From CAVZQN01 sp963837395 (lineage in GTDB: Bacteria; Acidobacteriota; HRBIN11; JAKEFK01), in assembly GCA_963837395.1 (NCBI GenBank), contig CAWINI010000002.1, positions 1-64,000 on the forward strand: a stretch of 64,000 nt of DNA. Reading direction: 5' to 3'. How positions within the stretch are numbered: the stretch's first letter is position 1; the number at the start of each line of letters is the position of its first letter. The position numbers were made by a program, and so were the translations under genes. The notes beneath the pieces were generated by a model. It was given only the letters and a program-made list of their open reading frames with translations. It did no database searches and was not told the DNA's origin. Positions 38,253 through 47,446 of the stretch are shown piece by piece.

Positions 38253-39614
38253 ATGTCAACGTATACAAGTGAATTAATGGCTTGGGTGAAGGAAAAAAAT
38301 CCAGTGGAAACAGAATTTCATCAAGCCGTCCAAGAGGTATTGGAATCTTTGGAATTAGTAATTGAAAGACATCCGGAATATCGAACGGCAAAGATCCTTG
38401 AAAGGATCATCGAACCTGAACGTGTGATTATGTTCCGAGTGCCCTGGATGGATGATCAGAGAGAGATTCAAGTCAATCGTGGATTTCGAATCCAAATGAA
38501 TAGTGCTATCGGACCATATAAAGGAGGTCTCCGCTTTCATCCATCTGTGAATCTTGGAATTTTGAAGTTTCTCGCATTTGAACAGGTGTTCAAGAACAGT
38601 TTAACAACGCTTCCTATGGGTGGAGGCAAAGGCGGTTCCGATTTTGATCCTAAAGGGAAAAGCGACAATGAAGTGATGCGTTTCTGCCAGAGCTTCATGA
38701 ATGAGTTGTATCGACATATTGGACCAGATACGGATGTGCCTGCCGGGGATATCGGAGTAGGAGGCCGCGAAATCGGTTTTCTATTTGGACAATACAGAAA
38801 AATAACCAAAGAATTCACAGGAGTTTTAACAGGTAAAGGTTTGAATTGGGGAGGCTCACTGATCCGGCCGGAAGCCACCGGGTATGGTGCAGTTTACTTC
38901 GCTGCCGAAATGCTGAAGGCACGAAACAAAACAATAGAAGGCAAGACTTGCCTTGTTTCAGGCAGTGGAAACGTTGCTCAATATACAGTAGAAAAATTGT
39001 TGCAATTAGGAGCGAAGGCGGTCACATTATCAGACTCCAACGGCTACATCTATGATCCTGAGGGGATCGATGCAAATAAACTTGCGTTTGTGATGGATTT
39101 AAAAAATGCACGGCGTGGAAGAATTCAAGAATATGCAGACAAATATAAGAGCGCGATGTACACTTCGCTAAATCAAAAGCTTGATTACAATCCGCTCTGG
39201 AATCATAAAGCTGATTGTGCTTTCCCCAGTGCCACGCAAAATGAAATTAACGGTAAAGATGCGTCAAACTTGATTCAAAATGGTGTTAGTGTGGTTTCCG
39301 AAGGCGCCAACATGCCTACCACATTAGAAGGCGTTAAAACATTTCTGGATGCGCATGCGCTCTACGGCCCCGGCAAAGCGGCTAATGCAGGTGGTGTGGC
39401 TACATCAGGTCTGGAGATGTCACAAAACAGTATGCGTATCAGCTGGACACGTCAGGAAGTTGATAATCGACTCCGTGAGATTATGAAGAGCATCCATAAG
39501 ACGTGTTGGGATGTGGCAGAGCGCTTTGGAACTCCTGGGAATTACGTAAATGGAGCGAACATCGGCGGTTTCCTTAAAGTCGCAGATGCGATGATGGATC
39601 AAGGCTTGGTTTAG
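38253..39614 (+). CDS. gdhA: glutamate dehydrogenase (NADP-type, hexameric)
   Basis: Protein of 453 residues, the normal size for the S_50_I/NADP class. Substrate and catalytic motifs: RGFRIQMNSAIGPYKGGLRFHPS and LPMGGGKGGSDFDPKGKSD (Lys), then the Rossmann GSGNVAQY. It interconverts glutamate with 2-oxoglutarate plus ammonia. GGAG precedes ATG. No sigma-54 element was found. It is followed by a hairpin repeat and then the 995-residue ATP-grasp protein, parallel to the second gdh on the other strand, which is followed by two more. Confidence 0.95.
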   Translation: MSTYTSELMAWVKEKNPVETEFHQAVQEVLESLELVIERHPEYRTAKILERIIEPERVIMFRVPWMDDQREIQVNRGFRIQMNSAIGPYKGGLRFHPSVNLGILKFLAFEQVFKNSLTTLPMGGGKGGSDFDPKGKSDNEVMRFCQSFMNELYRHIGPDTDVPAGDIGVGGREIGFLFGQYRKITKEFTGVLTGKGLNWGGSLIRPEATGYGAVYFAAEMLKARNKTIEGKTCLVSGSGNVAQYTVEKLLQLGAKAVTLSDSNGYIYDPEGIDANKLAFVMDLKNARRGRIQEYADKYKSAMYTSLNQKLDYNPLWNHKADCAFPSATQNEINGKDASNLIQNGVSVVSEGANMPTTLEGVKTFLDAHALYGPGKAANAGGVATSGLEMSQNSMRISWTRQEVDNRLREIMKSIHKTCWDVAERFGTPGNYVNGANIGGFLKVADAMMDQGLV

Positions 39615-39620
39615 TTTATT

Positions 39621-39686
39621 GTAGGGGCGACCGGGAGGTCGCCCCGACTTCAAAAGATTACAGGGCGAGCTTCCGCTCGCCCCTAC
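39621..39686. repeat. double-hairpin REP-like element
   Basis: Two GC-rich hairpins (GGGGCGACC/GGTCGCCCC and GGGCGAGC/GCTCGCCC) framed by GTAGGGG and CCCCTAC. Likely a dispersed palindromic repeat that may also terminate gdhA. Confidence 0.8.
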
Positions 39687-39745
39687 GATTCAGGTATTGC
39701 TTCCCGTTTGATTTCAATTCAATTTCTTTCTACAGTTTAGACAGA

Positions 39746-42733
39746 ATGCCTCTGTATAAACAACAATCTCTCTTTGAATTTTCTTCCAATGAACATGAGT
39801 ACGATCTTCGCCTCCAGACGTTTCAGAATCTTATGCGGCATCAGATCCGCGATGTTCTTCTGGTTTCCAGTCTTTATGATCTTTACCTGTTTGAAGAAGA
39901 TGGCAGACTCTATGATCACATCCGGAACGAATATCAAGGATTGAGTCTAAGCCATCCCCCGGAAATCATTCGTGTCTCTAGCGGACAGGAGGCGATAGAG
40001 CAAGCAAACGAAGGGCGTTTTGACTTGATTATCACGACGCTTCATGTAGAAGATATGTCCAGTCTGACTCTTGCTAGAACAATCAAAGAAGCCGGGTTGA
40101 ATATCCCTGTTGTTTTACTGAATTATGACAACCAGGAATATTTGAAACTGTCCACGCATCACGATATTTCAGTTTTTGATGATGTTTTTATCTGGCAGGG
40201 AGACTTTCGCATCATCATCGCAATGATTAAGCAGCTGGAAGACAAATTGAACGTGGAACACGATACAAATGTTGCCGGCGTTCAATCGATCATACTAGTT
40301 GAAGATAATATTTTGTATTACTCAAAGTTCCTTCCAATCATTTATTCTGAAGTGCTCAAACAATCACAGCGGTTGATATCGGAAGGTGTGAATCTTTCCC
40401 ACAAATATCTTCGGATGCGGGCAAGACCCAAGATTCTGGTATGCAAAACTTACGAGCAGGCCTGGAAATATTATCAGTATTACAAAGAGTTCATATCAGG
40501 AATCATCTCTGATGCTGATTTTCAACGTCAGGGAGTTCACGATCCAGATGCCGGTTTGGAATTCACACGAAATGTAAAAGCTGAATTCGAAGACATACCG
40601 ATCCTGCTCCAATCCACATTACCTGAAGTTGAACCCAAGGCGAAAGCTGTAGGTGCTTCTTTTTTGCTTAAAGATTCTCCTACGCTTCTACACGATTTGC
40701 GGCGCTTTATCATCGATAATTTTGGCTTTGGGGATTTTGTTTTTCGAATGCCTGATGGAAAAGAAGTGGGAAGAGCTGCAGATCTACGATCGTTGGAAGA
40801 ACAGCTGAATATTGTTCCTGATGAAAGCATTCGCTACCATGCAGAACGCAATCACTTCTCTAAATGGCTCAAGGCGCGAACGGAGTTTTGGCTGGCTCAT
40901 CAACTGAGACCGCGGAGAGTATCTGATTACCCTTCTGTTGAAGGGTTACGTAAAGACATCATTTCAATGCTGGAGAAAAACAAGCACTTTCAACAAAGCG
41001 GACAGATCACTGATTTCAACAAAGAGTCATTTCATCCTTCGCTAAGTTTTGCGCGAATTGGCGGCGGTTCACTTGGTGGAAAAGCGCGTGGACTCGGATT
41101 TGTAAATTTATTGATACATAATCAGGGAATTCGGAATCGTTTTGAAGGAATCACAATCGGCGTTCCACCCGGAGTTGTTATCGGAACTGAAGCATTCGAT
41201 CAATTTCTGGCAGATAATGACCTTCACACATTCGCATTAAACTGCACTGATGATAAAGAGATTACACGTCGTTTTCTGGAGGCAGAACATTTCTCTCCGG
41301 AAATTGTCAGCGCGCTTTCTGATTTCCTCTCGCTGATGACATGTCCACTTGCCGTACGTTCGTCCAGTCTTCTGGAGGATTCACAATACCATCCTTTTGC
41401 CGGTGTTTATGAAACCTACATGATTCCCAACAATCACCGTGACTTTCAGGTGCGATTGAAAGAGCTGATCGATACGATCAAACGTGTGTACGCGTCCACC
41501 TTTTATCAAAGTGCGAAGGACTATATAAGGATAACGACGTATCGACTGGAAGAAGAGAAAATGGCTGTAATTGTTCAAAGGATGGTTGGGTCACAACACA
41601 CGAATCGTTATTATCCCGATTTTTCAGGAGTTGCCAAATCTTACAACTACTATCCAATTCCACCGCAAAGGTCATCAGATGGAATTGTCTCGGTTGCACT
41701 TGGATTAGGCAAAACAATCGTAGATGGTGGCAACACAGTTCGCTTTTGTCCGAAGTATCCGAAATCGACTTCATACTCTTCTGTAAAACAACTGTTGCAG
41801 GAAAGTCAGGATGGATTTTACAGTCTTGAAATGGATCATGAACCAATCGGAAAAACTGAAACCCATGACGTTCTTTTGGTCAAGCATCGGTTAGAGGAAG
41901 CAGAAAGTGATGATACGTTGCGATGGGTTGGATCAACATACTCTGCTGAAAACGAAGCGATTTACGATGGCTTATCCCGAAATGGATTGCGAATCGTTAC
42001 CTTTGTACCAATTCTCAAAAACAATATTTTCCCGCTTCCGCAAATCGTAGAATTACTATTGGATGTCGGTAAGTCAGGAATGGGTTCGCCAGTAGAGATG
42101 GAGTTTGCGGTAAATATGTCCGTTGCTCCGAATATGCCTAAAGAGTTCAGTGTACTTCAAGTTAGACCGATGGTTCTTGCCAGGGAATCGGAGATTCTGA
42201 ACGTTGAAGATGTGAACTTCGAAGATCTGATTTGCCAGAGCAATCGAACTCTTGGTAATGGAATCATTAGCAATCTCTATGACATGGTGGTGGTCGATGC
42301 TGAGCGATTCGAACGTTCTCAGAGCAGGGTTGTTGCCATGGAGATCGCGGAGTTGAATGAAAGATTTCTTTCTCAAAAAAGGCCTTATCTTCTGATAGGC
42401 GTTGGAAGATGGGGCACTCTCGATCCATGGCTGGGAATTCCAGTCAAGTATGATCAAATCTGCGGGGCACGTGTCATTGTCGAAGCAGGATTAAGAGATG
42501 TTACAGTCTCGCCGTCTCAAGGATCTCACTTCTTTCAAAATATTACGTCTTTCATGGTCGGTTATTTCACCGTTCATCCAGATGGTTTTGTGGACTGGAA
42601 ATGGATTAACAGTCAAAAGGCCGAGGAAGAGAAGCAATTTGTAAAGCATTTCCATTTTGAACGTCCGATCATAGTTAAAATGAACGGCCATTCCAATAAA
42701 GGAATTATCCTCAAACCAGAAATCAGCGTTTAG
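39746..42733 (+). CDS. receiver-like/PEP-pyruvate-binding ATP-grasp protein (995 aa)
   Basis: Two receiver-like domains come first. REC1 (about 35-165) has lost the phospho-Asp (LIITTLHVEDM). REC2 (about 170-330) keeps acidic VEDN, ISDADF and FLLKDS (Lys). A PPDK_N-type ATP-grasp domain follows (about 430-810): GGSLGGKARGLGF, LAVRSSSLLEDSQYHPFAGVY, MAVIVQRMVG, ALGLGKTIVDGG, PVEMEFAV, LQVRPM. The last 180 residues have GVGRWGTLDPWLGIPVKYD and SPSQGSHFFQNITS, shared with the proteins at 44240 and 47443. The GGxTSHAA phosphohistidine loop and the PEP-binding barrel of PEP synthase are absent, so it is not a PEP synthase. The reaction is unknown. The stop is one base before the next gene. Confidence 0.8.
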   Translation: MPLYKQQSLFEFSSNEHEYDLRLQTFQNLMRHQIRDVLLVSSLYDLYLFEEDGRLYDHIRNEYQGLSLSHPPEIIRVSSGQEAIEQANEGRFDLIITTLHVEDMSSLTLARTIKEAGLNIPVVLLNYDNQEYLKLSTHHDISVFDDVFIWQGDFRIIIAMIKQLEDKLNVEHDTNVAGVQSIILVEDNILYYSKFLPIIYSEVLKQSQRLISEGVNLSHKYLRMRARPKILVCKTYEQAWKYYQYYKEFISGIISDADFQRQGVHDPDAGLEFTRNVKAEFEDIPILLQSTLPEVEPKAKAVGASFLLKDSPTLLHDLRRFIIDNFGFGDFVFRMPDGKEVGRAADLRSLEEQLNIVPDESIRYHAERNHFSKWLKARTEFWLAHQLRPRRVSDYPSVEGLRKDIISMLEKNKHFQQSGQITDFNKESFHPSLSFARIGGGSLGGKARGLGFVNLLIHNQGIRNRFEGITIGVPPGVVIGTEAFDQFLADNDLHTFALNCTDDKEITRRFLEAEHFSPEIVSALSDFLSLMTCPLAVRSSSLLEDSQYHPFAGVYETYMIPNNHRDFQVRLKELIDTIKRVYASTFYQSAKDYIRITTYRLEEEKMAVIVQRMVGSQHTNRYYPDFSGVAKSYNYYPIPPQRSSDGIVSVALGLGKTIVDGGNTVRFCPKYPKSTSYSSVKQLLQESQDGFYSLEMDHEPIGKTETHDVLLVKHRLEEAESDDTLRWVGSTYSAENEAIYDGLSRNGLRIVTFVPILKNNIFPLPQIVELLLDVGKSGMGSPVEMEFAVNMSVAPNMPKEFSVLQVRPMVLARESEILNVEDVNFEDLICQSNRTLGNGIISNLYDMVVVDAERFERSQSRVVAMEIAELNERFLSQKRPYLLIGVGRWGTLDPWLGIPVKYDQICGARVIVEAGLRDVTVSPSQGSHFFQNITSFMVGYFTVHPDGFVDWKWINSQKAEEEKQFVKHFHFERPIIVKMNGHSNKGIILKPEISV

Positions 42734-42734
42734 G

Positions 42735-43547
42735 ATGAAAAATGAAGTGAATTGCTTTTTTGCTTCTGATCTTCATGGCTCTGTTCCAAAATATCAGTTA
42801 CTGTTTCAGAAAATATTAGATGAACGGCCCAGTGCAGTCTTTTTCGGTGGAGATCTGCTGCCACATTGGATCGATTCGAATCATGAGGCCGGTGCTGATT
42901 TTGTTCAGCAATTTCTGGGGAAAAAATTAGAATCATTGCAGGAAATTCTTGCCGAAGATTATCCTAAAATCTTTTTAATTCCCGGGAATGATGATGCCCG
43001 CATCGAAGAAGCCTCTTTTCTGGAACTTGCTCAACGTGGTTTGTTCCAATACATACACGCACAAAAAACGTTTTGGAATCAGTATCTGATTCTTGGATAT
43101 GCATGCGTGCCACCTACACCGTTCCGGCTGAAGGACTGGGAGCGATATGATGTTTCTCGATATGTAGATCCGGGATGTTACGGTCCAGAGGAAGGATGGC
43201 ATTCTGTTGCAGTGTCAGAACAAGATCAAATCTACGGAACTATCAAAAAAGATCTTGATTTACTTATTGGAGAAGAATCCGCTGAACGTGCCATTTGTTT
43301 GTTTCATTCTCCACCATATAAATGCAATCTGGATCGGGCAGCTCTCGATCAAAAAATGATTGATCATGTACCGCTGGATGTTCATATAGGAAGCATTGCG
43401 ATTCGGCAATTTATTGAAACTCAACAACCGCTGTTAACTCTTCATGGCCACGTTCATGAATCGCCCAGAATCACCGGCCAGTGGAAAGATAAGATTGGAC
43501 GCACCGTTTTGTTTTCAGCTGCTCATGATCGCACCAACTGGCGTTAA
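42735..43547 (+). CDS. calcineurin-like metallophosphoesterase
   Basis: Protein of 270 residues with the ordered metal motifs: DLHGSVPKY (D-x-H), FFGGDLLPH (GGD), LIPGNDDARI (GND, the usual GNHD with Asp), LFHSPPYKCNLD, and TLHGHVHES (GHxH). It hydrolyses a phosphoester; the substrate is unknown. The gene starts immediately after the 995-aa ATP-grasp gene (stop TAG, then GATGAAAAATG), so the two are likely co-translated and may act on related substrates. Confidence 0.88.
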   Translation: MKNEVNCFFASDLHGSVPKYQLLFQKILDERPSAVFFGGDLLPHWIDSNHEAGADFVQQFLGKKLESLQEILAEDYPKIFLIPGNDDARIEEASFLELAQRGLFQYIHAQKTFWNQYLILGYACVPPTPFRLKDWERYDVSRYVDPGCYGPEEGWHSVAVSEQDQIYGTIKKDLDLLIGEESAERAICLFHSPPYKCNLDRAALDQKMIDHVPLDVHIGSIAIRQFIETQQPLLTLHGHVHESPRITGQWKDKIGRTVLFSAAHDRTNWR

Positions 43548-43695
43548 TAAGATTTGACCCGATGTGTTTGGAACTGGCACAACGCGAGCTTATTGCTTGC
43601 TAGATCCCAAAGAAAGCTGTTTCGCTGGATCTTCTTTGACCCGTGAAAATCTTGGTCGTTGAATTATTAAAAATAATAACTTATCATACTTAATA

Positions 43696-43968
43696 ATGTG
43701 GCAGATTCTGGAGCATCGCGATATAGCGAAGATATGTCGAAAGCTGCCACGATCTGTGGTAAAGAAATACGAGCTGTGGAAGGATATTGTGTTCAGGCAT
43801 GGACCATCGAAGTTGAGAGAATTCCCCGGATTCCGTGATGAAAAATTAAAAGGAGCCAGAGCACAACAGCGCTCCTGCCGATTGAATGTGCAATATCGAG
43901 TCATTTATTCCGTTGAGCGCAATACTTTGACTGTTTACGTGCTGGAAATTACTCCGCATGACTACTAA
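43696..43968 (+). CDS. RelE/HigB-like toxin
   Basis: Protein of 90 residues. MWQILEHRDIAKICRKLP is followed by a basic stretch (FPGFRDEKLKGARAQQRSCRLNVQYRVIYSVE) typical of RelE/ParE-fold ribosome-dependent mRNA interferases. The toxin-before-antitoxin order with a gap of 9 bp is the HigBA arrangement. No typical ribosome site is seen. Confidence 0.75.
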   Translation: MWQILEHRDIAKICRKLPRSVVKKYELWKDIVFRHGPSKLREFPGFRDEKLKGARAQQRSCRLNVQYRVIYSVERNTLTVYVLEITPHDY

Positions 43969-43977
43969 GGAGGACTG

Positions 43978-44256
43978 ATGCGATCTTCAAAGAAAAGTGA
44001 CTTTGTACCAGCGAAGCGTCATGCTGTGCTTACGACCGGTGAAGTGATTCGAATGCTTCGTGAACTGAAAGGATGGACTCAACGCGAACTTGCCGAGCGT
44101 TGCGGCATATCCGTTACGAATCTTAGTCTACTTGAAAGAGAAAGGGTTGATATCGGAAAGAAGCGAGCGGAGCGTATTGCAAAAGCTTTCGGGGTTCATC
44201 CGGCTATTATCATGTTCCCGGAGTATGAAGGACGTGAAACTATTCAAGTCGCTTAG
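43978..44256 (+). CDS. HigA/Xre-type antitoxin
   Basis: Protein of 92 residues. An XRE helix-turn-helix occupies residues 22-78 (GEVIRMLRELKGWTQRELAE, GISVTNLSLLERERVDIGKKRAERIAKAFG). It follows the toxin gene with AGGAGG before ATG. It should bind the toxin and autorepress the operon. Its 3' end overlaps by 17 bp the convergent 1068-residue ATP-grasp/nucleotidyltransferase gene. Confidence 0.8.
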   Translation: MRSSKKSDFVPAKRHAVLTTGEVIRMLRELKGWTQRELAERCGISVTNLSLLERERVDIGKKRAERIAKAFGVHPAIIMFPEYEGRETIQVA

Positions 44257-47200
44257 CTGAAGATGTGCCCAAAGGAAGTTGTCTGGCTGCATCTGTGATG
44301 GCCCCGATCTTTGATGCGTAACTATTTTGGTTCGCGATATCTTGATCAGTGACGATGTGCACATCAAGCAAGCCATTGGTCTGATATCCTGTTCTCAAAA
44401 AATTCATTTCGCTCAGACAAAGACTCCAGCCTTGCAGCCATAACATTAATTCTTCACGTTGCTGGTCCGTTCCGTTGAAGTGCAAGAGCAAATCAATATC
44501 GCTGGCAGGTCCTGCGGTTGCATTTTTTGTGCTGCCAAAAACATAAAAGGCTCGAACTCCAAATCGCTCCGGCTCAAGATTGGATGCGATCTGCTGTGCC
44601 ATCCGCAAACGCCACCGCCAGTGATTTTCCGATTGCTGCTCCTGCTCTTTTTGCTTCGCGAGTTTCAGATCGATTTCAATATCGTGTGGCGGGGCCAATC
44701 TACCCATCGCTTCATCTATATCACCATTCATCAGAATGCGAAGTACTAATCCATTCGTGACATTCGGTACATCAATCACACGAATGACATCTGCAAATTG
44801 ATGAGTCTCAGGAAGCAAATCGGTCAAAATATTTTTTGAGCCTTTGAGAAAGGATTCATTGAATATTACGCCTTTAGATCCAGGGAACAGTGGCAAGTAA
44901 CGGATTCCAGATTCTACTAAATCTTGAAAAAAATGAGTTCCGAATGACACATCAGGAATAGATTTGCCTTTTTGCGTAGCGATTTCAATCAGAACTGCGG
45001 TATTGTTGATATCCGAATAGGTGACACTGACACCAAGTTTAATATCGCCGCGGCTGCCCCAGCGACCAGGTCCCATTAAAATAAATTGATGCTTTGGAAG
45101 AATTTTATTGAGCCGTCCAATCACGCGCCCCACTTCTTTCAGATCAACCAGATCGGAAATCTCACTATATTTGTCTGGATCCACAAAGACGATGTGACTG
45201 ATATCAGGAACTCGCCCGCTTGATACATAGCGATTAGCAGAAAATATAATTTGATTTAAAGGAACTTCACGTGGAATCGATGTTGGTATCGTATCTTTGA
45301 AATAGCTTTGCGGCCGGCATTGTAGAAGGAACAAATTCTTTCCATCGAAAGCGAATTCGATATCGACAGGATAGCCTAATTTTTCCTGTAATAAGCGCAT
45401 CATTGTTCGAATGCGTGCGATGAATGAAGTTTTCTTTACAAGACCATCAAATGTAACAACTAGTTTTTCAGGTGAGGTATTCCAACCGAGTCCCATCGGG
45501 GAATGCACTCCATTTTCATCCACGATGGAAACAATTTGATCCAGAAGTGGATAACTTCCACTGCAATGCTCAAGAAGTTCCTGGATATCCACTGTCTCAA
45601 AACGGCGGGTCTCCATATTAATGACATCGATTTTTCTTGGTGAATACCGGATGATTTCTTCAGGAGTGACATTCACTCGTAAACCGGGTTGGCCCGGTGA
45701 AACAAGAACAGGATAGTCGTCGCCTAGACGATCAACAGCCCGTGTACCCAGACCGGGAACCACGCGAAGAAGTCCATCTTCTCTCTTGATTCGTGCTGAC
45801 CATCGGAAATCATTTCTGCTAAAGGCTACACCGGCCAGGGTAGGAAAGAAGTATCGCCCCGCCCTTGTTCCTACAACTTCCTGAATCATGATTCCCATTT
45901 CTTCATGTAAATCAAGAAGGCCTCGCTCAGCTCGGTAAGCAATTGGATCCGGACTGAACAGTGAAGCATAAACTTCTGCAATTGCATCCATTAACGCAAG
46001 GAGTCTTTCTTGTTTCGTACCCTGGTTTGCAAGGAACAAGCTTTTATATTTGCCGGAGAACGCCGCACCCATTCGATCTTCCAGAAGGCTCGAGCTCCGC
46101 ACGATCAAAGGGTGATCTTCAAAATCATCTAATGCTGCTGAAAGTCCACGCCTGATTTCAGGTGAAAATTGCGAATTCTTGAAAACTTGAACAATATGCG
46201 GATACTCACGCCGGATTTGATCGATCTCTAAGTATTTACGGTTATAAAGATCCTCAAAATGATTGTATTCAGTAAAAGTCAGCAGAGAATCCGATGAAAG
46301 GTACCAGGTTTTCGGAACTTTAATTTCTCCCAGAGTATCGGCATATTCTTTTGATTTCGCGATAATGCACGAAGCTAAAAAAAGACCGGCACTTTTACCA
46401 CCAAGTTTGCCATGACTTGCCGATGGACTGATTACGTGCTGAACGAGATCGTAGAAGTCACTGACATGGATATAATTTTTTGCAGTATTGATATAGTCAT
46501 TGTCCTCACCTAAAAACCGCCGTGTGAGCGACACCCGAAGTCCAACCTGAACTGAACGCGAGAGCTCCGTGTCTTGTAATGACAGGTTCTGATACCTTTT
46601 CAACGCATCAATGAGTCCTGATAGTGGAGTGCTTTGGTTTTCTACCGATTGTATAAGAAAACCGGATTTGTCATCTTTGAGCCAACGTTGAATGCAAGAA
46701 AGAATTTCTACTTCGCTTAATTGTTTCCCTGCAAGCCGGAATGTTTCATCAATGCCACCCTCAATATCAGAGGGGCTATGTCTTTCGAGTGGACGGTTAT
46801 GTTCAGAAAAATCAAATGATCCTGCGAGAAGTGTAGGCGCCAGTCGTTGAAGAAGTTGCTGTGCTTCTTCGACACCATTCCAACAAAGATAGTTAATCAT
46901 CCTTCGCGCCATACGTTTGGTCAGCGGAGGATCTGTTTCTCTTAGAAAATCAACAATCACCCACCATTCCGGTTTTTCTGAAACCTTTAAGGAATCGATC
47001 TTCGAATGCCAGTCCCGAAATGCGCTTTGCATCCGTTGCTGCAATACAAGATGCGCTAGACGTTCGGCAATCGTTTCAATCAGGCGTCGTTCTTCTTTCA
47101 AAAATGGTCCTTCATCCGATTGCGGCATCTCCTGTGTGTAAAAAACTTCCACCGTTCCTACTACTTCCCCCTGAACTTTGATTTCTGCTTTCTGTACCCA

Positions 47201-47446
47201 CTCTGTTTGTTTCATCCCTGGCGGCTCATATACAATTCCCTCCAGTGTGATCCTTGCCCAACAAACTGCAGGGTATTGCCAACCAGGCGGAATAACTTCT
47301 ACTACTCCCCGGCAGATTTCATCCATTGCAATATCGGAACGATTCATTAACTCGTGGACATGATAGAGACAATTCAATTCTTTTGCGCGTTCCTGCAACG
47401 CCACAATAATATTGTCAACAGATTCGCTGCCTGAATGTGTTTTCAC
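44240..47446 (-). CDS. GAF-like/ATP-grasp (PPDK_N)/MNT nucleotidyltransferase fusion (1068 aa)
   Basis: N-terminal GAF-like sensor (about 1-150: ALQERAKELNCLYHVHELM, VPGLG appears later), helical linker, PPDK_N ATP-grasp (about 330-720: GKLGGKSAGLFLA, LIVRSSSLLEDRMGAAFSGKY, GIMIQEVVG, VVPGLGTRAVDRLG, PVDIEFAF, LLQCRPQS). Next is the domain with MGPGRWGSRGDIKLGVSVTYSD and SFGTHFFQDLVES, and finally a nucleotidyltransferase domain with GS-x10-DID (VFGSTKNATAGPASDIDLLL, about 970-990). No phosphohistidine loop and no PEP barrel. Its start overlaps the stop of the 582-aa paralogue by 4 bp. Possibly it activates a substrate with ATP and then nucleotidylates it; inference only. Confidence 0.75.
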   Translation of the reverse strand: MKTHSGSESVDNIIVALQERAKELNCLYHVHELMNRSDIAMDEICRGVVEVIPPGWQYPAVCWARITLEGIVYEPPGMKQTEWVQKAEIKVQGEVVGTVEVFYTQEMPQSDEGPFLKEERRLIETIAERLAHLVLQQRMQSAFRDWHSKIDSLKVSEKPEWWVIVDFLRETDPPLTKRMARRMINYLCWNGVEEAQQLLQRLAPTLLAGSFDFSEHNRPLERHSPSDIEGGIDETFRLAGKQLSEVEILSCIQRWLKDDKSGFLIQSVENQSTPLSGLIDALKRYQNLSLQDTELSRSVQVGLRVSLTRRFLGEDNDYINTAKNYIHVSDFYDLVQHVISPSASHGKLGGKSAGLFLASCIIAKSKEYADTLGEIKVPKTWYLSSDSLLTFTEYNHFEDLYNRKYLEIDQIRREYPHIVQVFKNSQFSPEIRRGLSAALDDFEDHPLIVRSSSLLEDRMGAAFSGKYKSLFLANQGTKQERLLALMDAIAEVYASLFSPDPIAYRAERGLLDLHEEMGIMIQEVVGTRAGRYFFPTLAGVAFSRNDFRWSARIKREDGLLRVVPGLGTRAVDRLGDDYPVLVSPGQPGLRVNVTPEEIIRYSPRKIDVINMETRRFETVDIQELLEHCSGSYPLLDQIVSIVDENGVHSPMGLGWNTSPEKLVVTFDGLVKKTSFIARIRTMMRLLQEKLGYPVDIEFAFDGKNLFLLQCRPQSYFKDTIPTSIPREVPLNQIIFSANRYVSSGRVPDISHIVFVDPDKYSEISDLVDLKEVGRVIGRLNKILPKHQFILMGPGRWGSRGDIKLGVSVTYSDINNTAVLIEIATQKGKSIPDVSFGTHFFQDLVESGIRYLPLFPGSKGVIFNESFLKGSKNILTDLLPETHQFADVIRVIDVPNVTNGLVLRILMNGDIDEAMGRLAPPHDIEIDLKLAKQKEQEQQSENHWRWRLRMAQQIASNLEPERFGVRAFYVFGSTKNATAGPASDIDLLLHFNGTDQQREELMLWLQGWSLCLSEMNFLRTGYQTNGLLDVHIVTDQDIANQNSYASKIGAITDAARQLPLGTSSAKRLE

